Assembly: GCF_002282895.1 (NCBI RefSeq)
Contig: NZ_NRRB01000006.1
Span: 164,356-228,355 of the forward strand
Source of the DNA: Paraferrimonas haliotis
GTDB taxonomy: Bacteria; Pseudomonadota; Gammaproteobacteria; Enterobacterales; Shewanellaceae
Reading direction: 5' to 3'
DNA: 64,000 nucleotides
Shown here: positions 55,318 to 64,000 of the stretch, in pieces
Layout: the number at the start of each line of letters is the position of its first letter
Numbering within the stretch: position 1 is the stretch's first letter
The notes under the pieces: generated by a model
What the model saw: the letters and a program-made list of their open reading frames with translations, nothing else
Databases searched by the model: none
Told to the model about the DNA's origin: nothing
Position numbers and translations under genes: made by a program

Positions 55318-55755
55318 ATGGAACGAAAAGCGCCCCTAATGCCTATTGGACGACTGTCCAAAGCAGCAAACGTGAAAGTACCGACCATTCGCTACTATGA
55401 GCAACAAGATCTTATTGCTGCGACGTGTCGTTCGGAAGGTAATCAACGCTTATACTCCGAAAAGGAACTGCAACGCCTCAGATTTATTAAACATGCAAGG
55501 GACTTAGGATTTTCACTAGATGATATACGAGACCTAATTTTACTTGAACGACAACCTGAGGGGGCGTGTAAGAGTGCGCATTTAATTGCCGCTCGTCATC
55601 TGCAATCCGTTTGCATTCGTTTAGCACAGCTAGAGCGACTTAAGCATGAACTCGAGCGCATGGTGTCGCTGACAGAAAGCGGGGAGGATCAGGGATGTTC
55701 CGTTATAGAGGCGCTCGCCGACCATATGAAGTGTGAGGACGAACACCACGACTAG
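55318..55755 (+). CDS. MerR-family metal-responsive regulator
   Basis: A 145-residue protein: N-terminal winged helix IGRLSKAANVKVPTIRYYEQQDLI, a dimerising helix and a C-terminal sensing part with Cys in EGACKSAH, GCSVIEAL and MKCEDEHHD. These cysteines fit a divalent Zn/Cd/Pb-type sensor better than the short CueR loop. It is divergent from the ICMT-like gene and convergent with the RND pump. Confidence 0.88.
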   Translation: MERKAPLMPIGRLSKAANVKVPTIRYYEQQDLIAATCRSEGNQRLYSEKELQRLRFIKHARDLGFSLDDIRDLILLERQPEGACKSAHLIAARHLQSVCIRLAQLERLKHELERMVSLTESGEDQGCSVIEALADHMKCEDEHHD

Positions 55756-55766
55756 GGCGGAAAGCA

Positions 55767-55796
55767 GCCTGCCGTATCGAGATTCGCACGGCAGGC
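55767..55796. terminator. Hairpin between convergent merR and RND genes
   Basis: Perfect 9-bp stem GCCTGCCGT/ACGGCAGGC with a twelve-base loop between two converging genes; no clear T-run. Confidence 0.6.
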
Positions 55797-55803
55797 CTCT
55801 AAC

Positions 55804-58800
55804 TTAAGAATCCTCTTGTAATTTGCCTTTTGAGAACCATGAAAACAGTACTGGCAGTACTACTAGGGTTAGCAGTGTAGCGGTAATCAGCCCACCAACA
55901 ATGACCGTGGCCAAAGGTTTTTGGATCTCCGCTCCAGCCCCACTAGAAAGTAGCATTGGAATAAGCCCCAATGCGGAAGTTATAGCGGTCATTAAGACTG
56001 GTCTAAGTCTAGACAATGCGCCATCAAACACCGCATGCTCAAGCGATAAACCATCTTTGAGTCGTTGATTGATGCTTTCTACCATTACAACGCCGTTCAA
56101 TACTGCAACTCCAAATAAAGTAATGAATCCAACGGAACTGGGTACTGATAAGTATTGGCCAGATAGCCATAAAGAAAAAACGCCTCCAACCACTGCAAGT
56201 GGCACGTTCACAAGAATCAACATAGCTTGGCCTGCGGATGAGAAGGTGAAGTACAAAAGCAGTGCTATCAAGGCAAGCGATAAAGGCACAACCAGCGACA
56301 ATCTCTGTTGTGCGCGTTTTTGGTTTTCGTATTGCCCGCCTATATCAATAGAATACCCCGTGGGCAGATTAACTTGCTTTGCAACAACCGTTTGAATATC
56401 TTCCACCACGCTGCCCATGTCTCTGCCATGAACATTGGCTTGGATGACTACTCTGCGTTGAACATCATCTCTGCGAACTTGAGGTGGACCGGATTCTACC
56501 GTCACTTCAGCCACATCGCCTAGACGCACCCAGGCACCGGAAGGTGAAAGAATACGAAGCTCAGCGATGCTCTCTCTATCTTGCCGGAAAGGCTCTGCTA
56601 ATCGAACGTAGATGTCATATCGCTCGTTGCCGTTGATGATTTGTCCAGCACTAGCACCTCCTAGGCCATCACGGACTAATGACATTACATCTTCAACATC
56701 TAAGCCATATCTTGATAGGGCCCTGCGAATAGGTTTTACAACTAATTGAGATTCGCCAACAATTTGCTCCATGGCGACATCACGCGCCCCTGGTATTTCC
56801 TTGACCGCAGCTTCAATTTCTTGCCCTTTTTGGGCCAACACATTCAAATCCGGCCCAAAAAGCTTAATCGCGAGTTGTGCTTTTACGCCAGATAACAACT
56901 CATCGACTCGAGTGGCGATTGGCTGAGAGAAATTGAATAGCAGGCCTGGGTGTTGCTCTAGTTTGTGCTCCATTAGCTCTTGCAAAGCAAAACGGTTGTT
57001 AGCACTTGTCCATTCGTCAATAGGCTTGAGGCCAATGTAAATCTCTATGTTATTAACGGGTTCAGGATCCCCCCCGATTTCCGCCCGGCCTATGCGAGAC
57101 ATGGCATAAGTCACTTCAGGGAATTCCATCAGCATGGCTTCCAATTTTGGAGCGACTTCTAGAGCAGTATTCAGGCTTGAAGAAGGGGCTAACGTTACCC
57201 TTAAGTTGATGGTGCCTTCTTCTAGCTGCGGCACAAACTCAGTCCCCAATCGCGGAATAATGGCAAACGCTGAGAAAACCAGGACTAGGACTAAGCCGAC
57301 TACCGCTCGCCGATGATTCAAGGCCCAACCAAGGACGACTCGATACACTTGCTCAAGCGGTTGCAGCAATAGACTTTGTCGCTCCTTGACGCCAAATTTG
57401 AACAAGTAAGTCGCAAGTGCAGGCACAATCACTAAAGCCACTATAACGGCTGCCAACATTGCCAGCATGATACTTACTGCCATAGGCTGAAATAGCTTAG
57501 CCTCTACTCCCTCGAAGCTAAACAGTGGCATAAATACCACTAGAATAATTGCTGTTGCAAAGAATATGGGGCGAGCGACTTCTCGACCGGCTTGCTGAAG
57601 GTTCAGAGTAACATCAGCTTTTTTCTTATCGCCATCGGTCTTGCTCAAATGCTTGTAGATGTTTTCAACCATTACTACTGAGCCATCAACCAACATACCG
57701 ATGGCTACGGCGAGCCCTCCTAGTGACATTAGGTTGGCGGAAATGCCAAACCATGCCATCACCATCAAAGCAATGCCGATGGAAATAGGAATGGAGATAA
57801 GAACCAGTATTGTGGCTCTCAAATTCATTAAGAACAGCGCTAATACAACCACGATGAGACCGAAAGCCAGCAACAGAGCATTGACCACGGTTTGTACCGC
57901 TTGTGAGATCAGATCAGCCTGATCATAGAACACTTCAAACTGCACACCTTCGGGCAAGGCTTGATTGATTCGTTCTACTCGATTGTTGATTCCATCAATA
58001 GTTGCCTTGGTGTTGGCACCCATACGCTTTAGAACGATCCCTGATACAACCTCTCCAAGCTGTTCCACGGCATCATCGTCGGTTTTTCGACTCATGGTAA
58101 CGGCGCCTTGCCGGATTTCTCCGCCCAACGCCACATCGGCAACATCTCCGACTGTGACAGTTACACCATCAAGGGTTTTAACCGGCACTTGCGCAAGTTG
58201 CTCAAGCCCCAACTCTCCGGCAGCGACCCAGCCAGTCCCTCTGATCACGAGTTGTTCTTGCCCGCGGTTCATGTACCAACCACCAACATTGCTATTGTTT
58301 CGTTGCAGCGCAGCGATTACGTCATCCTGCGAAAGCTCGTGGGCGAGCAGCAGGGCTGGATTTAGGTTAACTTGGTACTGGAGTACTTCCCCGCCGAATG
58401 ATAGGACTTCTGTAACCCCTTCCGCAGGAACAAGCAGTAGTTTGACCACCCAATCATTTAAGCTTCGCAACGCGATTGCATCAAAGCCTGAATCCGGCTC
58501 GGCTACCAATAAATATTGATAAACTTGCCCCAACCCCGAAGTGTTTGGTCCCATTTCAGGCGTACCTACTCCTTCCGGAATTAACTCTTTTGCAGCTTGA
58601 AGCCTTTCAAACACCAGTTGGCGAGCAAAGTATATGTCAGTGCCTTCTTCAAATACGACGGTGACGCCCGACAGCCCGGTTTTTGAAATGGATCGCACCT
58701 CTTTAACATCTGGTAGCGCATACATCACCGCTTCAATAGGGTAAGTGATAAGCTGCTCGACCTCTTCAGCGGCCAGACCGGGAGCTTCGGTGTTTACAGA

Positions 58801-58941
58801 CACCTGAACATTAGTGACATCCGGGAAAGCATCTAAATTTAACTTTGGGATTAGGAAGGCCGAGCTAATGACAAGCACGGCTAGGGCTATTATGACCAGC
58901 AACCTGTTGGCCACAGCCCAATCAATAATTCGATTAAACAT
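55804..58941 (-). CDS. CusA/CzcA-type heavy-metal RND efflux pump
   Basis: A 1045-residue inner-membrane proton/metal antiporter with twelve helices and two large periplasmic loops. Helix 4 motif is AIGMLVDGSVVMVEN (413-427). This differs from the DFG-type motif of Zn/Co/Cd pumps and from the DAA form of CusA, so the metal cannot be fixed from it. Last gene of the minus-strand operon small protein-TolC-like-adaptor-pump. Confidence 0.9.
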   Translation of the reverse strand: MFNRIIDWAVANRLLVIIALAVLVISSAFLIPKLNLDAFPDVTNVQVSVNTEAPGLAAEEVEQLITYPIEAVMYALPDVKEVRSISKTGLSGVTVVFEEGTDIYFARQLVFERLQAAKELIPEGVGTPEMGPNTSGLGQVYQYLLVAEPDSGFDAIALRSLNDWVVKLLLVPAEGVTEVLSFGGEVLQYQVNLNPALLLAHELSQDDVIAALQRNNSNVGGWYMNRGQEQLVIRGTGWVAAGELGLEQLAQVPVKTLDGVTVTVGDVADVALGGEIRQGAVTMSRKTDDDAVEQLGEVVSGIVLKRMGANTKATIDGINNRVERINQALPEGVQFEVFYDQADLISQAVQTVVNALLLAFGLIVVVLALFLMNLRATILVLISIPISIGIALMVMAWFGISANLMSLGGLAVAIGMLVDGSVVMVENIYKHLSKTDGDKKKADVTLNLQQAGREVARPIFFATAIILVVFMPLFSFEGVEAKLFQPMAVSIMLAMLAAVIVALVIVPALATYLFKFGVKERQSLLLQPLEQVYRVVLGWALNHRRAVVGLVLVLVFSAFAIIPRLGTEFVPQLEEGTINLRVTLAPSSSLNTALEVAPKLEAMLMEFPEVTYAMSRIGRAEIGGDPEPVNNIEIYIGLKPIDEWTSANNRFALQELMEHKLEQHPGLLFNFSQPIATRVDELLSGVKAQLAIKLFGPDLNVLAQKGQEIEAAVKEIPGARDVAMEQIVGESQLVVKPIRRALSRYGLDVEDVMSLVRDGLGGASAGQIINGNERYDIYVRLAEPFRQDRESIAELRILSPSGAWVRLGDVAEVTVESGPPQVRRDDVQRRVVIQANVHGRDMGSVVEDIQTVVAKQVNLPTGYSIDIGGQYENQKRAQQRLSLVVPLSLALIALLLYFTFSSAGQAMLILVNVPLAVVGGVFSLWLSGQYLSVPSSVGFITLFGVAVLNGVVMVESINQRLKDGLSLEHAVFDGALSRLRPVLMTAITSALGLIPMLLSSGAGAEIQKPLATVIVGGLITATLLTLVVLPVLFSWFSKGKLQEDS

Positions 58942-58956
58942 TGGAGCTCCGATTGC

Positions 58957-60216
58957 TTAGTGGTTGTGAGGGTCAAAACCGCCTTTGGCGATCTGTGAAG
59001 CAACGAAAAATGCACCTTCAGTAACAATTCGCGTTCCCGGTTGAATTCCGAGGATCTCACGTACATCACCGTAGGATTGCCCCAACTCGACCTCTACTGA
59101 ATTGAACTCGCCCGGATGATCTTCGACAAACACCGTCCAGTCGCCATGCTCATCTCGGATCAACGCCGATTCGGGAACAGCAATTACAGGGTGTTCAGAT
59201 CTAACGTTGAAAAACACTTCAGCAAACTGTCCCGGATGAAGTTGATGTGAAGCGTTGTCGACTAGCAGCCGTACGAGACGGGTTCGTGTTACAGGGTCAA
59301 TAGTGTGAGCTTCTTGAGAAATCTCAGCGTGTAACAGAACACCTGCACTCATGACTTCCGCTTTTGCTCCAGCCTTTAGAGACAGGCGTAAGTTTGGCGG
59401 TAAATGTGCTTCTACCCAAAGCTTCTTTTCGTCGGCAATGAGAATGAGAGAGTCGCCAGCCTCAATACGTTGGCCTTGCTCGAATTCATCAGCGAGCACA
59501 GAGCCATCGATCTCAGCATGAAGCGTATATTCTCCTAAAGCTGGTGCACTCTTAGTTTTGAGCTTTTCTAACTCGTTTTCTGTTAGGCCTATCGCCATCA
59601 GAGTTGCTTCAATGGCTTCTAGGTTGGACTTCACCTCAATGTACCGCTGGGCACCAACGGTTTTTTGTCCCAATGATTTAACACGTAGCCACTCAGGCCA
59701 AATTTTTCGGAATTCGGCTTGCGCATTGGCAACACTCTCGCTGAAAAGCGTCACGAGGGGCTGACCTTTTTTAACATGCTCTCCTAAGCCCACATGGCGT
59801 TTCAGTACAACCGATGGGACTCTAGGGGATACCCGATAGCTTGCATATCCATTGGTAAGTATTTCCCCTGGGGCATAAAGTTGATAATCGATTTCGCGGA
59901 GCGAAAGCGCTTCGACAACAATGTCTGCCTGAGCCATTTGGTTTGGAGTCAGTGTTATAGCGCTGTCATGCCCATGCTCTTCATGCTCATTTTGGTGCTC
60001 AGCATTGCCCTTATCGGTTTTAGGGACGTCGTGCGTATGGCCACTATGTTCATGCTCCGTTTTCGTTTTACCGCTGTTATTTTGCGGGTGAGGTTCACTA
60101 TGATTCTCATGATTGTCGGCTTGAGGGAATACGTGATTGTGTGCTGCTTCAGATGCGACTGTAGCTGGTGAACTTAGCAGTCCAGCAATTAAAAAGGCGA
60201 TAAGTTTCTTGTTCAT
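58957..60216 (-). CDS. CusB-type periplasmic adaptor with His-rich N-terminus
   Basis: A 419-residue membrane fusion protein. Signal peptide ends near TVASEAA; residues ~20-90 are extremely His-rich (HNHVFPQADNHENHSEPH and HEHSGHTHDV), able to bind metal. Lipoyl, coiled-coil and barrel parts follow (SPRVPSVVLKRHVGLGEHV; DGSVLADEFEQGQRI). Links the RND pump to the outer-membrane channel; 15 bases before the pump gene. Confidence 0.9.
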   Translation of the reverse strand: MNKKLIAFLIAGLLSSPATVASEAAHNHVFPQADNHENHSEPHPQNNSGKTKTEHEHSGHTHDVPKTDKGNAEHQNEHEEHGHDSAITLTPNQMAQADIVVEALSLREIDYQLYAPGEILTNGYASYRVSPRVPSVVLKRHVGLGEHVKKGQPLVTLFSESVANAQAEFRKIWPEWLRVKSLGQKTVGAQRYIEVKSNLEAIEATLMAIGLTENELEKLKTKSAPALGEYTLHAEIDGSVLADEFEQGQRIEAGDSLILIADEKKLWVEAHLPPNLRLSLKAGAKAEVMSAGVLLHAEISQEAHTIDPVTRTRLVRLLVDNASHQLHPGQFAEVFFNVRSEHPVIAVPESALIRDEHGDWTVFVEDHPGEFNSVEVELGQSYGDVREILGIQPGTRIVTEGAFFVASQIAKGGFDPHNH

Positions 60217-60232
60217 TGATACGGTCCTAGGC

Positions 60233-61474
60233 TTAGTTCAAAGGCTGAATGAGAGTGCTCAGCAGACCTGATTGATAAAGTGCTTGCGTCAGTGCAAGTT
60301 GCGCTTGTTTCTCTAATTCGATGCCGGCCAACAGGCTTTCAGTACGCTGATTTAGCGCCAATAAATAGTCTGAAGTAGAAATGTCTCCACTTTGCCATTG
60401 CCGCTCCAACAACTGCTCGCTACTCTCCGCTCGATTAGCTGACAGTACTTTCCAAGAATTCAGGTGATGCTGATAACGTTGCCAACTCCCTCGTGCAGCC
60501 TGCCAATCAACACGTTGCTTTCGATATGTAGCGATCCAATTGGCCTCCGCTTCGAGCTCCATACTCTTAGCTGCTCGGTTCTCCGCACTGAAGTTATTCC
60601 TGACGTGAAGAGGAACAGAAACCGACAGGCCAACTAAGTTTGCGCCTCCGTCTCGACCTGCGTTAATTCCAAACGTCGGATCTGGCTTTGATGCTCTTCG
60701 AGCTGACTCTGTGTTCTCTTTCATCGAACGCCAGATAGCTTCTGAGCTCGCTACCAATGGATATTGTCGTAGCTTTTCATCCGTAGCAACGGGGATCTCT
60801 GAGGGCCAAAATTCCGTGGGCAAACCGCCTTTTGAGCGAGTCCATTGGGGAAGTAACTCAATAAGGCGTGTTTCAGCTCGCATGAGGCTGGATTCAATCT
60901 CGGCGACTTGGGCTATCTGCTGTGACAACGACAAAAAGGTCAGTTCAGCATCGACAGCGCCGAGGTCACCAGATTTTTGCCGCGCATCAACCAACTCCAG
61001 CATAGAATTGAGTTGTTCCTGCTTAGATTGGGCTATATTGGCTGCATGATTAGCAGTTTGCCATTCTATTAAAGCTGAAAGGACCTCCTCAGTCTTATCG
61101 AGTACCTCCTGCTCATACATATTCATAGCCGCAGTTTTTAGGTGGGCAGCTTGACTGGCGTTAACCGCACGGCGATTCCATATATCTATGGTTTGCTCGA
61201 CCCCTACTGCATAGTTATTTTCGTCACCTTTACGATCAGCCTCAAGAGATAACTCAGGGTTGTAGATTGGTTGGCTGATTGCGTCAGCATTGGCATTGGC
61301 TCCATGCCAACGTTCCTTGGCGGCTAGCACATCTGGGTGCTGATTAATTTGGATGGCTAACCAATTGTTCCAATCATCAGCTAGCGCCTGTGGGCTAGGT
61401 GTGAGAGCACAGATTAAGCCAAGCGAAAAACATCGCACTGCTCTGGGCAGGCGCTTTAAAATAATGTTCGTCAT
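60233..61474 (-). CDS. TolC/CusC-like outer-membrane channel protein
   Basis: About 413 residues from ATG 61474; an upstream GTG reaches 61507. Signal peptide ends near QALA. Two OEP repeats with long Gln/Ala/Glu-rich helices. Outer-membrane part of the heavy-metal pump; 16 bases before the adaptor gene. Confidence 0.88.
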   Translation of the reverse strand: MTNIILKRLPRAVRCFSLGLICALTPSPQALADDWNNWLAIQINQHPDVLAAKERWHGANANADAISQPIYNPELSLEADRKGDENNYAVGVEQTIDIWNRRAVNASQAAHLKTAAMNMYEQEVLDKTEEVLSALIEWQTANHAANIAQSKQEQLNSMLELVDARQKSGDLGAVDAELTFLSLSQQIAQVAEIESSLMRAETRLIELLPQWTRSKGGLPTEFWPSEIPVATDEKLRQYPLVASSEAIWRSMKENTESARRASKPDPTFGINAGRDGGANLVGLSVSVPLHVRNNFSAENRAAKSMELEAEANWIATYRKQRVDWQAARGSWQRYQHHLNSWKVLSANRAESSEQLLERQWQSGDISTSDYLLALNQRTESLLAGIELEKQAQLALTQALYQSGLLSTLIQPLN

Positions 61475-61553
61475 CGTTTCGACCAAGCATTGAAAATCAT
61501 TAGACACGCAGCGGGTGTTAGCCGCTACGAACTCAAAAAAATGAAGATATTGG

Positions 61554-61919
61554 CTAGGCTATTGGAGGTCGAAACAACGCAATGGGTTGATAATTGATTT
61601 GGCGAGACAAATAGTTTATTGAGGTTTCGGATAAAGTCGAACTGCCGGGTAATTGAGTAGCGACAATAGCGGCGGAAGCATGGCCGTGGCAATGCCCACA
61701 TTCGTGGCAATCATCCGCTGGATGTTCGAGGTTTGTATCTGGGGCAGCTGTCTCAGTATTGCCTCCAGAACCACCGGACTTCATTTGCACTTCATGACTA
61801 TGCTTGGATTGGTAGTGCTCAGAGTTTGATTGATGAGGCTCGTAAGAAAATGCAACAGCAAAGCCTGATTGGAGTACAACCAGCACAGTTAGCATTGACA
61901 CAAAACACCTACGAAGCAC
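61554..61919 (-). CDS. Small secreted His/Cys-rich protein heading the RND operon
   Basis: About 121 residues from GTG 61919; ATG 61895 is an alternative. Signal peptide FVSMLTVLVVLQSGFAVA. Then a His-rich part (SEHYQSKHSHEVQM) and DDCHECGHCHGHASA, a DUF2946/CopL-like metal motif. First gene of the pump operon; it probably binds metal in the periplasm. Confidence 0.7.
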   Translation of the reverse strand: MLRRCFVSMLTVLVVLQSGFAVAFSYEPHQSNSEHYQSKHSHEVQMKSGGSGGNTETAAPDTNLEHPADDCHECGHCHGHASAAIVATQLPGSSTLSETSINYLSRQINYQPIALFRPPIA

Positions 61920-62576
61920 GAGAATACAATCCTGCGGAGTATCGGAGAAGAGTTGCAAAAATACCAAAGCGAAGAACTTAAAACAACTTCGGCTTAAGTT
62001 ATTCGTGAAGTAACGAGGTTTTATGGCTTTGATGCCTGGTCAAGGAACCAAAGCAAGCGTTTATCTACAAAGTACCGAATGAAGTTGCACACTTTTTCTC
62101 ATAGAGACTAACTTCGATGCATAAGGTCTGCTATTCATCATTTCGCAATAGCATAAGTGAATAAGCTGAACTGACTGATTGTTCCTTGGCCGTCAAAGTA
62201 ATTTATTTTGATTGAAAGAGAGTAATAGGATGCTGGTTCGACTGGCTGCTTTTGGCCGTTTGTAGTCATTTCCAGGTTACCACCCTATCCGAGCAATCTA
62301 TGTAATGGCAGAGTTTTCAGTTGGCCATGTAACCTACTGAAATACCGCGTAAAAACCTTGCTAGATGACGATTTCAGGTCGTTCTCAGTTTTTAACCACA
62401 TGATTTTAATGATAAAAATAAAATGGGATCTTGATTTGAGATCCCGAATAAAGTATCAGCCCAAGACGATCTATGCCCTTTTTTGAATACTACTCTTTTT
62501 AGCCAGTCAAATACCGGAAGTAGATTCTCGTAGTGACATCTAGGTATACAAAAACTTGACACCAGGGGTTGAGGTT
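61920..62576. other. Non-coding right end of the rumB insertion
   Basis: No gene seen. It should hold the promoter of the RND operon. An inverted repeat GGGATCT/AGATCCC lies at 62425-62445, followed by no T-run. The sequence abuts the rumB middle part at ~62576. Confidence 0.5.
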
Positions 62577-62945
62577 CGCATTTAAACGCTTAGAAAGTCG
62601 TCTACCAACGCCCCAAACATCATCAACCGGGACTAATGCGAGCAATCGACGTTGCCGATCTGGATTGGTTAGATCTACAACCCCCTGAGTGGCGGGGTAT
62701 TTCTTGGCGGCATGGTTAGCCAGCTTGGCGAGTGTTTTAGTCGGTGCAATGCCTACACAGACGGTGATCCCAATCCAGTGGCCTATGCGCTCTCGCACTT
62801 GTTGTCCGAACTCGACAAGGGATAGGGCAGACTCAATACCGGTTAAGTCCAAAAACGCTTCGTCAATAGAGTAAACCTCTACTCGTGGTGCCATCTCCTC
62901 CAAAGTGCGCATCACTCGACTGCTTAAATCTGCATACAGCGCGTA
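62577..62945 (-). pseudogene. rumB: rumB, middle part
   Basis: About 123 residues of UmuC/RumB, from YALYADLSSRVMRTLEEMAP to GRRLSKRLNA, including the catalytic YSIDEAF. The left edge joins the inserted DNA; the right edge stops at codon ~74 of UmuC, so the N-terminus, with the first metal-binding Asp, is missing. The sequence beyond is unrelated. Confidence 0.88.
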
Positions 62946-63339
62946 CAGTTGGCTAAGAATTCCCGCTAAAAATAGACGAGTAAGTGAGCAACCATTCTGC
63001 CGCATGGGTTGCTGGCGTCTAACACCAGAAAAATCACCCAGCCCAACCCGCTGTCTATTTTTTAAGGTGGGCATTCATCTACATGTCTAATTTTTTACCA
63101 ATTTGATCGCTAAGATGTACTAATTTGATTACCGAGGGAGACTGACGGACTAATTACTTAGGGGCTTAATCGTACAATCTCCACTCGACACCACACAACT
63201 CACTTCTGGACATTTCTGAGTTGCATTTTAGCTAATTTAGAAAAACATGAATTAGATAAAGTATGGAAATTTCAAATCAATATGAGGCGGACATGAAGAA
63301 ATTGAAAAAAGTAGCTTAACTGGGTTGGTCAATTTTGGT
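62946..63339. other. Unassigned DNA between rumB and the Tn3 remnant
   Basis: No gene is recognised. A short frame (ANLEKHELDKVWKFQINMRR, about 63231-63290) may be a gene tail. An inverted repeat TGGTCAA/TTGACCA at 63326-63345 lies at the start of the transposase remnant. Confidence 0.4.
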
Positions 63340-63927
63340 TGACCACGTCATGTTCCGGTGAGTACGCAAGTCATTGGCGCTAACGAATATGAAGGTCACT
63401 TTGCTTTTGACTTACTCTATAACAACTCTTCAGATATACAGCCTAATACCTTATCGACCGATACGCATGGTACCAATAATGTTAACTTCGCTATATTAGA
63501 TTTCTTTGGTTACACATTCGCCCCTCGATACGCGAAAATGAAAAAGGTGTTTTTTGAGCTATTTGAAGTGACTGAAGAGAACGGAGGCCGTATTCAATTA
63601 AAGAAAGATATTAATCATAAGCTAATTGCTGAAGAATGGGACAATATTCAGCATATTGTTTGTTCATTGAGTCGTAAAACCACCACTCAAAGCACAATCA
63701 TTAGAAAGTTGAGTAACGGCAAGAGCCGAAGATTGTCAGCATTGCATGAGTACGACCGTTTAATTAAATCTATTTATGTTTTGGAGTATGTTGATAATTC
63801 AACGTTGCGTCATTACGTCCAGCAAGCCTTGAACAGAGGTGAAGCATACCATCAGTTAAAACGTGCTATTACTTCAGTTAATGGCAATAAATTTCGTGGG
63901 GGGAATGATTACCAAGTATCACAATGG
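63340..63927 (+). pseudogene. Tn3-family transposase fragment
   Basis: About 195 residues of the C-terminal catalytic domain of a Tn3-family TnpA: VIGANEYEGHFAFDLLYNNS, DIQPNTLSTDTHGTNNVNFA and FFGYTFAPRYAKM (with the Asp in STDTHG), to GGNDYQVSQW. The N-terminal ~700 residues and the final ~60 are missing; homology ends at ~63930 and runs into GSRDFPL and a stop. It cannot act alone. Confidence 0.85.
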
Positions 63928-64000
63928 GGTTCTAGGGATTTTCCCCTCTAAAAAGACTTAATCCTCTGTAGACCACACCAATAAATGGCTGCGGAGGTGG

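Larger units (their letters stand above)
40097..62576. mobile_element. 22.5-kb insertion within rumB
   Basis: Everything between the two rumB parts. Joining RLNA (right part) to LGITTALDLA (left part) restores a continuous UmuC-type protein. rumB is a known cargo hotspot of SXT/R391 elements. Content: tRNA-Arg, a recombinase/RecD module, a second broken recombinase module, cassette-like genes and a copper module, so it is composite. Confidence 0.85.
26585..64000. mobile_element. SXT/R391-family integrative and conjugative element, left part
   Basis: Insertion in the 5' end of prfC, plus the gene order xis, int (413 residues, minus strand), srpR-like, srpM-like, oriT-like region, mobI and rumB, reproduces the left end of SXT/R391 elements. 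Cargo lies between attL and xis and inside rumB. The transfer (tra), rumA and setR/attR parts are not in the window. Base composition shifts to AT-rich right after attL. Confidence 0.85.

Noticed and set aside
57965..58519. Ser/Thr-rich plus-strand frame opposite the RND pump
   Set aside because: Antisense shadow of a well-defined gene.
1..64000. CRISPR arrays or rRNA genes
   Set aside because: No regularly spaced repeats and no ribosomal RNA sequence seen.

Overview
The window looks like a marine gammaproteobacterium of the Vibrionales/Alteromonadales type. The first ~26.5 kb is ordinary chromosome (NhaA, DbpA, AcuI, and a photolyase/cyclopropane-lipid cluster that family knowledge links to such bacteria). 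From about 26.58 kb to the window end I read an integrative and conjugative element (ICE) of the SXT/R391 kind. Its left end cuts the prfC (release factor 3) gene after about 25 codons. No taxonomic marker such as rRNA is present, so the genus is open.

Layout. 0.3-3.5 kb: a small methyltransferase followed by a large helicase with a nuclease-like N-terminus. 3.7-7.5 kb: nhaA, a TonB-dependent receptor and a small secreted Rap1a/Tai-like protein. 7.7-12.4 kb: a four-gene export operon (TolC-like, HlyD-like, two ABC-2 permeases, no ATPase). 12.4-18.3 kb: dbpA; an alcohol dehydrogenase/esterase pair divergent from an AraC regulator and a PhyH dioxygenase; a CIA30-like protein. 18.4-25.2 kb: a photolyase/fatty-acid modification operon in which phr carries one in-frame amber codon. 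25.4-26.6 kb: acuI and the cut prfC.

ICE. 26.6-35.7 kb is AT-rich cargo made of redox and detoxification genes with four regulators from three families (AraC, TetR, LysR, plus their operators). 35.8-39.4 kb is the ICE backbone: xis, int, an SrpR/SrpM-like partition pair with upstream iterons, an oriT-like region full of inverted repeats, and mobI. A rumB (UmuC-like) gene follows on the minus strand. It is split: its 3' part ends at 40096 and its middle part resumes at 62577, so ~22.5 kb has been inserted.

The insertion starts with a complete tRNA-Arg(UCU) gene. Next comes a seven-gene-scale module running rightward: tyrosine recombinase, small protein, large tyrosine recombinase, two coiled-coil proteins and a RecD-like helicase. 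A second, truncated module of related design faces it from the right (48.7-50.1 kb). Then come three small unknown genes spaced like integron cassettes. Last is a copper/heavy-metal module: CueP, a His-rich lipoprotein, a MerR regulator with a classic 19-bp-spacer operator, and a CusCBA-type RND pump. Right of the rumB middle part, rumB is broken again and a Tn3-family transposase remnant follows. The conjugation genes, rumA and attR must lie outside the window.

The most unusual features are the tRNA-headed multi-recombinase/RecD module, its convergent broken relative, the amber-interrupted photolyase, and the methyltransferase/nuclease-helicase pair.
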